From positions 2,914,001-2,978,000 of the forward strand of contig NZ_AP024630.1 in assembly GCF_019976975.1 (NCBI RefSeq): DNA of 64,000 bases, read 5' to 3'. This stretch comes from Arthrobacter sp. NtRootA1 (GTDB lineage: Bacteria > Actinomycetota > Actinomycetes > Actinomycetales > Micrococcaceae). Below the pieces are notes generated by a model, which was not told the DNA's origin, did not search any database, and saw nothing but the letters and a program-made list of their open reading frames with translations. The stretch's first letter is position 1. Each line of letters starts with the position of its first letter. The translations under genes were made by a program, and so were the position numbers. Positions 18,802-27,774 of the stretch are shown in pieces.

Positions 18802-20277
18802 TTAGTTGCCGGTCAGCTTCTCACGCAGTGCTGCGAGAGCTTCGTCGGACGCCAGGGTGCCGGCGTTGGACTCAGCAGCAGCCGGCTCCGAGGAGTAGCT
18901 GGTGGTGCCGGAATCGCTCTCACCGGACGTTGCAGCGGCAGCGTCGTCAGCAGCGTGCTGTGCAACCTGCTTCTTGTGGGCTTCCCAACGGGTCTGGGCG
19001 TCAGCGTACTGCTGCTCCCAAGCGGCGCGCTGGGTCTCGTAGCCTTCGAGCCATTCGTTCGACTCGGGGTCGAAGCCCTCGGGGTACTTGTAGTTGCCCT
19101 CTTCGTCGTACTCAGCGGCCATACCGTACAGAGCGGGATCGAACTCGGTGCTGTCAGCGTCAACGCCCTCGTTAGCCTGCTTGAGGGAGAGGGAGATGCG
19201 ACGACGCTCGAGGTCGATGTCGATGACCTTGACGAACAGTTCGTCGCCAACGGAGACAACCTGCTCGGCGAGCTCAACGTGGCGGACAGCCAGCTCGGAG
19301 ATGTGAACGAGGCCTTCGATGCCGTCTTCGACGCGAACGAACGCACCGAACGGAACCAGCTTGGTGACCTTACCCGGAACAACCTGGCCGAGGGCGTGGG
19401 TGCGGGCGAAGGTCTGCCACGGGTCTTCCTGCGTAGCCTTGAGCGACAGGGAGACACGCTCGCGGTCCAGATCCACTTCGAGGACCTCGACGGTGACTTC
19501 CTGGCCAACCTCGACAACCTCGGACGGGTGGTCGATGTGCTTCCAGGAGAGCTCGGAAACGTGGACCAGGCCGTCTACGCCGCCAAGGTCCACGAATGCA
19601 CCGAAGTTGACGATGGAGGAAACGACGCCGGGACGAACCTGGCCCTTTTCCAGCTTGTTGAGGAACGTGGAGCGGACCTCGGACTGGGTCTGCTCGAGCC
19701 ATGCACGGCGGGACAGCACAACGTTGTTGCGGTTCTTGTCCAGCTCGATGATCTTGGCTTCGATCTGCTGACCGATGTACGGAGCGAGGTCGCGAACACG
19801 ACGCATCTCGACGAGGGATGCGGGCAGGAAGCCGCGCAGGCCGATGTCCAGGATGAGGCCACCCTTGACAACCTCGATGACGGTACCGGTAACGACGCCG
19901 TCTTCTTCCTTGACCTTCTCGATGTCTCCCCAGGCGCGCTCGTACTGAGCACGCTTCTTGGAGAGGATCAGACGGCCTTCTTTGTCTTCCTTGGTGAGAA
20001 CCAAAGCTTCGACCTGATCGCCAACGGCAACAACTTCGCCGGGGTCAACGTCGTGCTTGATGGAAAGCTCGCGGGAAGGGATGACACCTTCGGTCTTGTA
20101 ACCGATGTCGAGCAGGACTTCGTCGCGGTCGACCTTGACGACGGTACCTTCGACGAGGTCGCCGTCGTTGAAGTACTTGATGGTGGCGTCGACAGCTGCG
20201 AGGAAGTCCTCAGCGGTACCGATGTCGTTAATGGCGACTACGGGGGTACCGGGCTTCTCGGTGGAGGTGATGGTCAT
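18802..20277 (-). CDS. rpsA: 30S ribosomal protein S1
   Basis: Ribosomal mRNA-binding protein, 491 residues. Four S1 (OB-fold) domains follow one another: about 35-105, 123-190, 208-280 and 295-365, the last three ending in the usual (V/I)SLSLK- or VVLSRR-type strand (GLVHVSELSWKH, GLVHISELAVRH mark domains 3 and 4). This is the four-domain actinobacterial form, shorter than the six-domain E. coli protein. The C-terminal 125 residues are low-complexity, rich in Ala, Glu, Tyr and Trp. ATG 20277 with CGGAG upstream. It has a roughly 140-nt leader. Confidence 0.98.
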   Translation of the reverse strand: MTITSTEKPGTPVVAINDIGTAEDFLAAVDATIKYFNDGDLVEGTVVKVDRDEVLLDIGYKTEGVIPSRELSIKHDVDPGEVVAVGDQVEALVLTKEDKEGRLILSKKRAQYERAWGDIEKVKEEDGVVTGTVIEVVKGGLILDIGLRGFLPASLVEMRRVRDLAPYIGQQIEAKIIELDKNRNNVVLSRRAWLEQTQSEVRSTFLNKLEKGQVRPGVVSSIVNFGAFVDLGGVDGLVHVSELSWKHIDHPSEVVEVGQEVTVEVLEVDLDRERVSLSLKATQEDPWQTFARTHALGQVVPGKVTKLVPFGAFVRVEDGIEGLVHISELAVRHVELAEQVVSVGDELFVKVIDIDLERRRISLSLKQANEGVDADSTEFDPALYGMAAEYDEEGNYKYPEGFDPESNEWLEGYETQRAAWEQQYADAQTRWEAHKKQVAQHAADDAAAATSGESDSGTTSYSSEPAAAESNAGTLASDEALAALREKLTGN

Positions 20278-20322
20278 GTAGTAGGGGCTCCGTTGTGGAT
20301 AGTATGTCGGTCAGGCAAACCG

Positions 20323-20346
20323 CTGCCGCCCGGGTCCGGACGGCAG
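20323..20346 (-). promoter_or_regulatory. Strong hairpin in the rpsA leader
   Basis: On the minus strand CTGCCGTCCGG and CCGGGCGGCAG can pair over 11 positions (one G-U) with AC at the tip. It lies in the untranslated leader, about 45 bases before the rpsA start and well after the promoter, so it is a candidate control element, not a terminator of the preceding gene. Confidence 0.5.
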
Positions 20347-20423
20347 AACACGGCAAAATACCGGGTCATCCTGATTTGTGGATTAATACAAAATGGACGC
20401 ATGCACGTAGTACACGCCCGTTT

Positions 20424-20453
20424 ATTCTAGTCGCATCTGCAAAGCAGGGTCAA
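20424..20453 (-). promoter_or_regulatory. rpsA promoter
   Basis: TTGACC (20453-20448), 18-base spacer, TAGAAT (20429-20424) on the minus strand: the best vegetative promoter in the window, about 145 bases before the rpsA ATG. Confidence 0.7.
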
Positions 20454-20482
20454 AAGGACCGCGGCAGGACCAGAGAACCCCT

Positions 20483-21517
20483 TCACACAGGCAGGACGTC
20501 TCCGAGCCGCGCGAACGTAACACCCCGGTCCAGTAAGCGAGGCAAAGCCCTCGCATAACCCTCTGCGGTTCCGGCGGCCGGTCTGTTGAAGTGCGAGATG
20601 ACGATGTCTCCCGCCACTGCCTTGGCCACTTCCCCGGCGACGGTAGGCGGCGCGAAGGTAGCGCCCCCGTCGCCGTTCAGCGTGAAATTGACCGGGAGCA
20701 TCCCCAGCCTGCGGGTCATGCTCGCGGCGACTTCGTCGTAGAACGCCGTTCCGGGCCGGAAGAAGCGCGGCGTAACACCGGTCAACTCCTGCATCAGGGC
20801 TTGGTTGCCCATTAATTCCTCGTATACCGCGGCTGCATTCGCCGTTCCGGCAATGCCGTATGCGGACTTGCCATTGACAGACAACGGCAGGTGGAGTGTG
20901 CCGTGGTTCGCGAGCTCGAACAAGGGGTCGGCGGCCAGTTCCGCGGCAAGTGACCTGTTCGCGGTAATCCAGCGGCTGTTAATGAAAAGGGTGGCCGGGA
21001 CGTTGAGGCTGCGAAGCGACTTCAGCAATTTGTGGTCACAGCCGGTTCCACCGGGGCCGCCGCAGGCATCGAACGTGAGGGCAACATGCCGGGAGTCAGA
21101 ATTGTTCACCACACCCGTAACGTGAAGGCCCCACTCCTGTGGCCGCAAGTGTCCAAATTCTGCCAGGATCTGCGGTTTGCCTGGGATTGTGGCTGGCGAT
21201 CCAGGAGCGCTCGACGGCGGCACTGGAGTCTTGCCTCCCGTGTCGCCACTGCCTCCCTCGCCGCTGCCGGGTTTTGCGGCGAGGGCAGTAGCAGCCTGCT
21301 CGCTGGACAGCGCGGCGATGGAGGGCGGTGGCGTCGCGGGGCCGGCCCCGGGCCCGTTTGGTGGGGTGCCAGGCGTCGTCTGCCCTGGTCCAGCGGCGTC
21401 CGGGAACGCCGCCCTCCCGTTGTCCGCGCAGCCCGTCAGGGCTGCAGTTGCCAGCCCAGCCATTCCAAGCAGCACTGAGCGCCGGCCGGCCAACGGCCGC
21501 CGCTTGGAATCCCCCAT
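20483..21517 (-). CDS. Lipoprotein polysaccharide deacetylase (NodB domain)
   Basis: Membrane-anchored carbohydrate esterase-4 type protein, 344 residues. RRSVLLGMAGLATAALTGC (about 12-30) is a signal sequence with twin-arginine-like start and lipobox LTGC, followed by a Pro/Gly/Ala linker. The NodB domain shows the metal/catalytic motif TFDACGG (about 148-154, Asp of TFDD kept, second Asp replaced by Ala as in the TFDACGG subfamily), NHGTLH (metal His pair) and FFRPG. It probably deacetylates cell-wall or capsular N-acetyl sugars. It shares strand with rpsA but rpsA has its own promoter. Confidence 0.88.
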   Translation of the reverse strand: MGDSKRRPLAGRRSVLLGMAGLATAALTGCADNGRAAFPDAAGPGQTTPGTPPNGPGAGPATPPPSIAALSSEQAATALAAKPGSGEGGSGDTGGKTPVPPSSAPGSPATIPGKPQILAEFGHLRPQEWGLHVTGVVNNSDSRHVALTFDACGGPGGTGCDHKLLKSLRSLNVPATLFINSRWITANRSLAAELAADPLFELANHGTLHLPLSVNGKSAYGIAGTANAAAVYEELMGNQALMQELTGVTPRFFRPGTAFYDEVAASMTRRLGMLPVNFTLNGDGGATFAPPTVAGEVAKAVAGDIVISHFNRPAAGTAEGYARALPRLLDRGVTFARLGDVLPV

Positions 21518-21575
21518 GGATGTCCCTGTCTATTGAGTCTTTGAGTTGTGAAGGTACTTCTTGCAGGAGCTTTTT

Positions 21576-22916
21576 CTAGAAGTGGGTGAGGCAGTGTGCC
21601 GGCCGTTCCACAGCAAAAAGCTGTTGGGCTGCGAACGCGGCACCGGGCTTGCCTTCACTCATCCGCCCGGCAGCAGTGAGCGTCACTGGGGACACAGCAC
21701 CAAGATAGATGGACGCGAGATCGGCGACATCCATGCAGAGATCGGGTTCCCGGCCGGATGCCTCGGTGACGGCCGCGGCAGCACCGCCGTCGGACTCCAA
21801 CGCCCAGGTGCCACCAGCCATGCCAAGCGTATCCGAGACTTCCATGACGAGCTTTCCGGCAACCGGGTACCGGCGGGCGGAAAGCGCTGCCGGAACGTCC
21901 AGGATCCGCAACCACAGCATGTCCCGCACGTCCGAGGAGTCTATGCATCTGGGATCTTCCAGGGCCCACGTCAACGGATCATCCACGGGGGCCTCGGCCC
22001 ACGTCACCTGGTCAATGAGATCGATGCTCCCAAGGAAGCGCCAGAGATCCAGATACGCCGCATTGGTACCAGCAACAAGGTCCACAATTTCCATGGTGTA
22101 GGGCTTGGCATCCCAGCCCTTGAAACGATAGGAAACGTAGCCGTCCGGTGTCCCGGAGGCGTCGTAGTGCAGGGCACTTCTGACACCCGTGTCCGGCTTC
22201 CCGTCATGGCCAATCGCTCCGGAAGCCAGCAAGCGATAGTACTCTTGGCGGTCTACTGAGCCAGGAGTTGCCCGCTGGACGTGATCGAAGACCTGTGGCG
22301 CAACGTCCAGCAGCACGGCCGGATCAGCCACCTCTACCGTTCCCGTCGCCAGCCCCCTGAGACGGAAACGTGGACCCGTGTCGACCTTGATGCTGCGCTC
22401 AAATGTAGCCACTCCAAAACCAAAGCGGCCGTAAATGGATCCCTCCGAGGCAGTCAGCGCCGCCATGGCGAGACCGTCGTCCTTTGCGCCCGCCAGGTCA
22501 GCGGTAATCATGCCCCGGAGCAGCCCTTTGCGCCGGTGCGTTCCACGTACGGTCACGGCAGTTACCAGGTTTGATTCCAGTTGTCGGCCAAACCCGATGT
22601 TCAGGGATTTGCGCATGGTGGCGTACGTGGCCACCGGGACCTCTGGACCCACAGCGTGCTCGGGTACTTCACCGTTGATGTACACACCGGTCAATTCACG
22701 GTGGTCCGTGCGGTAGGCCCGCAGGGTCTTGGCGATGTAGTCGTCGTCGCGCCTGTGCTGGTGGAAGCCGTGCGAGACTGCTTGGACCCACGCGGCACAG
22801 CGGGAGTAGGCAGGGTCCTCGCGATCAGCTACAGCAGGGAATTGTTGAACCCTATACTTCTCGGCATATTTTTCGGCGGAGTTCGTTTCGGAATAACTTT
22901 CATTGGGATCAGCCAC
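21576..22916 (-). CDS. Eis-family GNAT N-acetyltransferase
   Basis: A 446-residue Eis-like acetyltransferase: N-terminal GNAT fold with the acetyl-CoA loop VTAVTVRGTHRRKGLLRGM (about 133-151), the LTASEGSIYGRFGFG motif of Eis, a second degenerate GNAT-like region, and a C-terminal SCP2-like domain ending in the short hydrophobic HCLTHF whose terminal carboxylate is catalytic in Eis. Mycobacterial Eis acetylates aminoglycosides at several positions and some proteins; natural substrate here is unknown. GTG 22916 stands six bases behind TAGGCT. Confidence 0.88.
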   Translation of the reverse strand: MADPNESYSETNSAEKYAEKYRVQQFPAVADREDPAYSRCAAWVQAVSHGFHQHRRDDDYIAKTLRAYRTDHRELTGVYINGEVPEHAVGPEVPVATYATMRKSLNIGFGRQLESNLVTAVTVRGTHRRKGLLRGMITADLAGAKDDGLAMAALTASEGSIYGRFGFGVATFERSIKVDTGPRFRLRGLATGTVEVADPAVLLDVAPQVFDHVQRATPGSVDRQEYYRLLASGAIGHDGKPDTGVRSALHYDASGTPDGYVSYRFKGWDAKPYTMEIVDLVAGTNAAYLDLWRFLGSIDLIDQVTWAEAPVDDPLTWALEDPRCIDSSDVRDMLWLRILDVPAALSARRYPVAGKLVMEVSDTLGMAGGTWALESDGGAAAAVTEASGREPDLCMDVADLASIYLGAVSPVTLTAAGRMSEGKPGAAFAAQQLFAVERPAHCLTHF

Positions 22917-22922
22917 GCCCCG

Positions 22923-22928
22923 AGCCTA
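22923..22928 (-). promoter_or_regulatory. -10 box TAGGCT of the Eis-like gene
   Basis: TAGGCT, six bases, then GTG 22916; placed immediately after the polA terminator hairpin. Confidence 0.6.
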
Positions 22929-22938
22929 GCCAGACGCG

Positions 22939-22973
22939 GGAGGGCGCGCCACCATCCAGGCGGCGCGCCCTCC
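22939..22973 (-). terminator. polA terminator
   Basis: Perfect 12-bp stem GGAGGGCGCGCC / GGCGCGCCCTCC with an 11-base loop, 26 bases behind the polA stop, without a T run. Confidence 0.8.
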
Positions 22974-22998
22974 GGCGATCCTTAGGAACGTACGGCTG

Positions 22999-25782
22999 TT
23001 AGTGGCCGGCCTCGTACCAGCTGGAGCCTACGCCGAGTTGAACGTCCAACGGGACGGATAGCTCAGCCGCAGCCCCCATTTGCTCCACCACCAGTTTCTC
23101 GACGGCGTCGCGCTCTCCCGGTGCAACCTCGAGGACGAGTTCGTCGTGGACCTGGAGGAGCATGCGCGATTTCAAGCCCTGGCCCGCAAGTTCGGCCGAA
23201 ACGCCCAACATGGCCCGCTTGATGATATCGGCGGCGGAACCCTGGATGGGCGAATTAAGGGCAATGCGCTCGGCGGCTTCCCGGGCCTGGCGATTGGTGC
23301 TGGTGAGGTCCGGGAGGTAACGGCGGCGACCTTCAATGGTGGCTGTGTAACCGTCCACCCTCGCTTGGTCCACAACGCCCCGGAGGTAGTCACGCACACC
23401 GCCGAAGCGATCGAAGTAGTCCTTCATCAGGGTCCTGGCCTCGTCCACGGAAATTTCCAGCTGCTTTGAGAGGCCAAACGAGGTCAGCCCGTAAGCCAGG
23501 CCATAGGACATGGCTTTCACCTTGGAACGCATCGCGCTGGTGACGTCGGCAGGAGCGACGTTGAAGATCCGGGAGCCTACGAAACGGTGCAGATCCTCGC
23601 CGTCCCTGTACGCCTGGATCAGTGCTTCGTCGCCCGAGAGGTGGGCCATGATGCGCATTTCAATCTGGGAGTAGTCAGCGGACAGCAGGCATTCATACCC
23701 TTCGCTGACCACGAAGATTCCGCGGACCCGGCGGCCTTCTTCGCTGCGCACCGGGATATTTTGCAGGTTGGGGTTGTTCGAGGAGATCCTGCCCGTAGCC
23801 GCAATGTTCTGAGCGTAGGTCGTGTGGATGCGGCCATCGTCCGCCACGGACTTCTTGAGCGTTTCCACCATCTGGGCGAGCTTGGACGACTCCCGGTGCG
23901 CCATGAGCTGCACCAGGAATTCGTGGCCGGTCTTCTCCAGCAGGGCCTTCAAGGATGCCGCATCCGTGGTGTAGCCGGATTTGATCTTCTTGGTCTTCGG
24001 GAGGCCGAGTTCCTCAAAAAGGACGGTCTGCAGCTGCTTGGGTGACCCCAGGTTTACCTCGTGCCCGATCGCGGCGAAGGCCTGCTCCTGGGCATTCTCG
24101 ATCACCTTGGTGAGGTCCGCAAGCTGCTCGTTCATGCGATCCATGGAGACGTAGATGCCGGTCAGTTCCATCTGCGCCAGGACGCGGGACACCGGAAGCT
24201 CCAGCGTGGTCAGCAGGGCGTCGGCCTTGCGGTCGGCGAGTTCCTTCTCGAAGTGCTTGCTGAGGGCATGCACGACGGCGGCCTGCTGGACGAGCGCTGC
24301 AGCTGCCGCTTGGTCGCTGCCTCCCATAAGATCCAGCTCCAATTGCCCGGCCGCGGCGGTCACAACGCCCAGGGAGATCTTGAGGTGGACCTGGGCGAGC
24401 TCAGGGAGGCCGTAGCTGCGGCGGTCAGGCTGGATCAGGTATCCGGAAACCGAGGTGTCATCAACCACGCCTTCCAGGCCCAGGCCGCGGTTATGCAGGG
24501 CCTTGAGGGCGGCCTTGAACTCGTGCACCACCTTGGCTTCTTCAGGATCCCGGAGCCAGTTTGCCAGCACCGACTCGGCCGCAGAATCCAACTCCGTGAG
24601 GTCGATATACGCAGCACCATTGTTCCGGACCACAGCCAACGCACCGGCATCCTCGCCTATACGGCCTTGGACGGGCTGGATGGCTATCGCGGAACGCGTG
24701 CCGGAACCGGCGCTGAAGAAGGCCTCCAGCTCAGCAGCGTCCTTGAGCGTGGCAAACTCAGGGGCTTCGATGGTGTCCGGGGCAGCACCGGTGGTTTCAT
24801 CGCCGTAGAGATCGAACAACCGGGCGCGCAAGGTACGGAATTCCAGTTCCTCGAACAGTTCCTCGATGGCCTGCCGGTCGGGGCGCGGCTCGTGGAGGTC
24901 CTCCAGCTGGACGGGCAGTTCGAGGTCTGTCAGCAGCTGGTTCAGCCTGCGGTTCCGTTTGACGTTCTCAAGGTTCTCCTTGAGAGCTCCGCCCACCTTG
25001 CCACCGATGGCGTCCAGGTTCTCCAGGATGCCGTCCAGGCCACCATAGAGGTTGATCCACTTGGCGGCAGTCTTTGGCCCCACACCCGGTACGCCCGGAA
25101 GGTTGTCCGCGGATTCGCCCACCAGCGCCGCCAGGTCCGAATACAGGGCAGGCTTGACGAAGTACTTCTCTTCAATGGCCGCGGCATCCAGCTTGGGGAT
25201 GTTGCTCACGCCCTGTTTGGGGTAAAGCACGAACACGTTGTCATTGATGAGCTGGAAGGAGTCTCTGTCCCCCGAGACCAGGAGGACCTCAAAGCCGGCG
25301 GCATCCGCCTGGGCAGCAAGGGTGGCCAGGATGTCATCGGCCTCGTAGCCGGGCAACGCAATGGTCTTGATACCCCACGCCTCCATGACCCTCGCGATCA
25401 GGGCGATCTGGCCTTGGAATTCCGCTGGCGTCGCGTTGCGGCCGCCCTTGTACTCGCTGTACTCCGCCTTGCGGAAGGTGGTGTCGTCAGAGACGTCGAA
25501 CGCTACGGCGACATGCGTGGGCTTCTGATCCTTGATCAGGTTGATGAGCATGGAGGTGAATCCATGCACGGCGTTGGTGTGCTGGCCTCTGGCCGTAGAG
25601 AAGTTTTCAGCAGGAAGGGCGTAGAAGGCCCGGAATGCCATGGAATGGCCATCCAGGACCAGCAACCTGGGCCGGCCCTCCCCCGTGGTGCTGGATGAAG
25701 CGGTGGAAGAGGGGGTGGGTGCTGTTGCAATGGCAGCAGCTTGGGCCGTTGGAACCTGGTCCGGTTTGGTTGTTTCACTCAC
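22999..25782 (-). CDS. polA: DNA polymerase I
   Basis: Repair and Okazaki-fragment polymerase, 927 residues from the GTG at 25782. An N-terminal 5'-3' exonuclease (LVLDGHSMAFRAFYALP; GDRDSFQLI; GVPGVGPKTAAKW) is complete. The 3'-5' domain is degenerate: the DxE motif and the HNxKxD motif of proofreading enzymes are replaced, so it should lack proofreading, as in other actinobacteria. Polymerase motifs A (DYSQIEMRIMAHLSGD), B (RSKVKAMSYGLAYG) and C (LQVHDELVLEV) are intact. A 30-residue Ala/Thr/Ser-rich tail precedes the exonuclease. A longer frame upstream overlaps the divergent thioesterase and is rejected. Confidence 0.97.
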   Translation of the reverse strand: MSETTKPDQVPTAQAAAIATAPTPSSTASSSTTGEGRPRLLVLDGHSMAFRAFYALPAENFSTARGQHTNAVHGFTSMLINLIKDQKPTHVAVAFDVSDDTTFRKAEYSEYKGGRNATPAEFQGQIALIARVMEAWGIKTIALPGYEADDILATLAAQADAAGFEVLLVSGDRDSFQLINDNVFVLYPKQGVSNIPKLDAAAIEEKYFVKPALYSDLAALVGESADNLPGVPGVGPKTAAKWINLYGGLDGILENLDAIGGKVGGALKENLENVKRNRRLNQLLTDLELPVQLEDLHEPRPDRQAIEELFEELEFRTLRARLFDLYGDETTGAAPDTIEAPEFATLKDAAELEAFFSAGSGTRSAIAIQPVQGRIGEDAGALAVVRNNGAAYIDLTELDSAAESVLANWLRDPEEAKVVHEFKAALKALHNRGLGLEGVVDDTSVSGYLIQPDRRSYGLPELAQVHLKISLGVVTAAAGQLELDLMGGSDQAAAAALVQQAAVVHALSKHFEKELADRKADALLTTLELPVSRVLAQMELTGIYVSMDRMNEQLADLTKVIENAQEQAFAAIGHEVNLGSPKQLQTVLFEELGLPKTKKIKSGYTTDAASLKALLEKTGHEFLVQLMAHRESSKLAQMVETLKKSVADDGRIHTTYAQNIAATGRISSNNPNLQNIPVRSEEGRRVRGIFVVSEGYECLLSADYSQIEMRIMAHLSGDEALIQAYRDGEDLHRFVGSRIFNVAPADVTSAMRSKVKAMSYGLAYGLTSFGLSKQLEISVDEARTLMKDYFDRFGGVRDYLRGVVDQARVDGYTATIEGRRRYLPDLTSTNRQAREAAERIALNSPIQGSAADIIKRAMLGVSAELAGQGLKSRMLLQVHDELVLEVAPGERDAVEKLVVEQMGAAAELSVPLDVQLGVGSSWYEAGH

Positions 25783-25789
25783 AGGTGCC

Positions 25790-25799
25790 AGCCTAGTTG
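25790..25799. promoter_or_regulatory. Overlapping divergent -10 boxes of polA and thioesterase
   Basis: Minus TAGGCT (25795-25790) lies seven bases before the polA GTG. On the plus strand TAGTTG (25794-25799) lies just ahead of the thioesterase ATGs at 25802/25805; it lacks the final T, so this side is weaker. The hexamers share 25794-25795, as in the coaE/yigZ gap. Confidence 0.5.
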
Positions 25800-25801
25800 G
25801 C

Positions 25802-26266
25802 ATGATGGACAATTTCACGCCGAACCGGTTTGTCGACGAGCTCAACCAGGCAGGTGTGCCCGAAGAGTTCCATGATTGGCTTTCCGGGCATGGGGTTGGC
25901 TCCCTTGTAGTGAAAATGGGTATTCGGTTCACCGAGCTCAGTGCCGAACGGACTGTGGCAACCATGCCGGTGGAAGGGAACACGCAAGTAGCCGGCATCC
26001 TTCACGGCGGAGCCCACGTGGTCCTCGCCGAAACCCTGGGTTCATTTGCTGCCTCGCTTCATGCGGGCAGAGGACGGCACGCCGTGGGAATCGAAGTCGG
26101 CGCGACGCATCACCGCTCCATTGCCAGCGGAACGGTAACCGGCACATGTACGGCGATCCACCTGGGCGGGACGTTAGCCACGCACGAGATCGTAATCACC
26201 GACGAAAAAGGCCGCCGGCTTTCCACTGCCCGGATTACCAACATGATCCGGAACAACCGCCACTGA
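25802..26266 (+). CDS. Hotdog-fold acyl-CoA thioesterase (PaaI-like)
   Basis: A 154-residue hotdog protein. VAGILHGGAHVVLAETLGSFAAS (about 66-88) contains the HGG substrate motif and the catalytic acidic residue (E in VLAETLGS) of PaaI/4-hydroxybenzoyl-CoA thioesterase relatives; HHRSIASGTVTGTCTAIHLGGTLATHEIVI is the following strand pair. Likely hydrolyses aryl- or acyl-CoA esters; in many actinobacteria a gene of this type sits next to polA. Two ATG codons in tandem (25802, 25805) are both possible starts. Confidence 0.87.
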   Translation: MMDNFTPNRFVDELNQAGVPEEFHDWLSGHGVGSLVVKMGIRFTELSAERTVATMPVEGNTQVAGILHGGAHVVLAETLGSFAASLHAGRGRHAVGIEVGATHHRSIASGTVTGTCTAIHLGGTLATHEIVITDEKGRRLSTARITNMIRNNRH

Positions 26267-26303
26267 TCCGGGAGTTACTGCCAAACAGCTACGGCGCTAA
26301 TAG

Positions 26304-26849
26304 TTACCGCGGCGGCATGCGGTAATGCAGTTCAGCCGCGGCTCCGCCAAGGATGCGCGAGGAGAGCAACTCAAGTGGCGGCGTCGGACCCTTGAGCGGC
26401 AGTAGGCGCTTACCGGAGCCGAGTACAACGGGGATGATGGTGACGATCATCTCGTGGAGCAAACCGGCGTTGGCGAACTGGGCCACGAGGTCCCCTCCGC
26501 CCACCAGCCAGACGTTCTTGTCTCCGGCATCGGCGAGCAGATCCGGCGCGAACTCGCGAACGTCCCCACGGACGAACGTGACATTGGAACCGGCGGGAGC
26601 CGAGTATTCGTGATGCGTGAACACCCAGCAGGGGGTATCCGGATACGGCCACTTGCCGGGCTCATGCTCCAGGAGCCACCGGTAGGTCCCGCCGCCCATC
26701 GCGATGCAACCCACACCTGCGAAGAAGGACTCATAGCTGCCGCTCACGCCTTCAACCTGGTCGAATTGCAGGAGCCAGCCGAGATCGTCATCCTCAGATG
26801 CAATGAAACCGTCAACGGTGGACGCCACGTAATACTGGAAGATGGACAT
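26304..26849 (-). CDS. Dihydrofolate reductase-like (RibD C-terminal domain) protein
   Basis: A 181-residue RibD_C/DHFR-fold oxidoreductase: YVASTVDGFIASEDDDLGWL at the N terminus, CIAMGGGTYRWLLEHEP in the middle, and WLVGGGDLVAQFANAGLLHEMIVTIIPVVLGSGKRLL (about 114-150; nucleotide-binding GGGD and the LGSGKRLL end motif). Members reduce unknown small substrates with NADPH; a role in riboflavin synthesis is not implied. ATG 26849 behind TAGTCT. No partner genes; next gene on the strand encodes an unrelated membrane protein. Confidence 0.85.
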   Translation of the reverse strand: MSIFQYYVASTVDGFIASEDDDLGWLLQFDQVEGVSGSYESFFAGVGCIAMGGGTYRWLLEHEPGKWPYPDTPCWVFTHHEYSAPAGSNVTFVRGDVREFAPDLLADAGDKNVWLVGGGDLVAQFANAGLLHEMIVTIIPVVLGSGKRLLPLKGPTPPLELLSSRILGGAAAELHYRMPPR

Positions 26850-26855
26850 GGCCCC

Positions 26856-26861
26856 AGACTA
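26856..26861 (-). promoter_or_regulatory. -10 box TAGTCT of the RibD-like gene
   Basis: TAGTCT, six bases (GGGGCC), ATG 26849. The box lies in the 13-base gap behind the membrane-protein gene, so the reductase gene has its own leaderless promoter. Confidence 0.6.
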
Positions 26862-26862
26862 G

Positions 26863-27774
26863 TCAGTTGGCGCTGGCGTTCCCATACTCCACACGCACAC
26901 TGCCATCATCGCGGAGAACCACCACCCGGCCCTGGGCGAGCGTCCATCCATCGTTGAGCAGGAAGATCCTTCCTCCGCTGACCACCAGCAGTCGCAGGCC
27001 CGTGTACCGGTACAACGGCTCAGCATCAGTACCAGCCGAGTCCTCATGGACGTTCGGCGCTGTCACGGCCAACCGCTCCTTGCTGTACACCACGGCTGTT
27101 GGCAGCAGGCTGGATCTTTCCTGGTAATCGATAGCTGCTCCCCGCCCAAGTGCTTGCGCGTAATCGGAGGTTCCCCAGAAAAGCAGCAGGGTGACCAGGA
27201 CGAACACGAGGGATCTTTCGAGCGAGCGCGGAGTAGTGGCGCGGAGTACCCGTTGGGCCGGATCAGCGGCCCGGCGATGCACGCTCAGTCCCCATGCCCC
27301 CACCAGCAAACCGGCAGCTATGAGGAAGGGTGCATAGAGCAGGATCCGTTCCGGCTGTGTCACGATCGCCACCCACATCACAGCCGCGTAGGCGAAGCCA
27401 AGAATCAGCACTACCAGGGCGGCCCTTCGCAGGAGCGTCCGGTAGCGTGCGGCGCCCAGAAGCCGGGAAACGAGCCGGTCCACCATGAGCCACAGCAACC
27501 CGATCACCACCAGCCAGGCCAACGGCTGAAAGAGGGACTGGATACTCCGCAGGATGAAGTCCTGCACGGTATAACCAAACAGGCTGACGTCCAGGCCCAT
27601 TGCCTTCGACTGGGCATCCGTCCGCGCCCAGCCGAAGTAGACCAACAAGGCCGTGGCCACGGTCAGCGGCGGACCAATGACGGAGAGGACGTCCAGGGTA
27701 CGCTGCCAGCGGTTGTTGACCAGGCTCCGCTCATCGGCTTCTTCCGATGCAGCGGGTTCCTGGGCGACGCTCAT
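26863..27774 (-). CDS. Uncharacterised five-helix membrane protein
   Basis: I do not recognise the family. The 303 residues contain about five hydrophobic helices (roughly 30-52, 78-98, 120-142, 148-168 and 190-208) followed by a C-terminal soluble part of about 95 residues with beta character (TAPNVHEDSAGTDAEPLYRYTGLRLLVVSGGRIFLLNDGW), probably outside or inside the membrane face. The ATG overlaps the stop of the upstream lipoprotein gene by four bases (ATGA), so the two products are made together and may act together. No catalytic motif seen. Confidence 0.75.
   Translation of the reverse strand: MSVAQEPAASEEADERSLVNNRWQRTLDVLSVIGPPLTVATALLVYFGWARTDAQSKAMGLDVSLFGYTVQDFILRSIQSLFQPLAWLVVIGLLWLMVDRLVSRLLGAARYRTLLRRAALVVLILGFAYAAVMWVAIVTQPERILLYAPFLIAAGLLVGAWGLSVHRRAADPAQRVLRATTPRSLERSLVFVLVTLLLFWGTSDYAQALGRGAAIDYQERSSLLPTAVVYSKERLAVTAPNVHEDSAGTDAEPLYRYTGLRLLVVSGGRIFLLNDGWTLAQGRVVVLRDDGSVRVEYGNASAN

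Noticed and set aside
18955..20430. Long open frame opposite rpsA (about 491 codons)
   Set aside because: Leu/Asp/Val-rich mirror of the S1 repeats; rpsA is certain.
24061..25698. Long open frame opposite polA (about 545 codons)
   Set aside because: Antisense to polA; no domain recognisable.
25783..25998. 72-codon N-terminal extension of polA
   Set aside because: Overlaps the divergent thioesterase and is not part of the PolA family; a -10 box lies just before GTG 25782.
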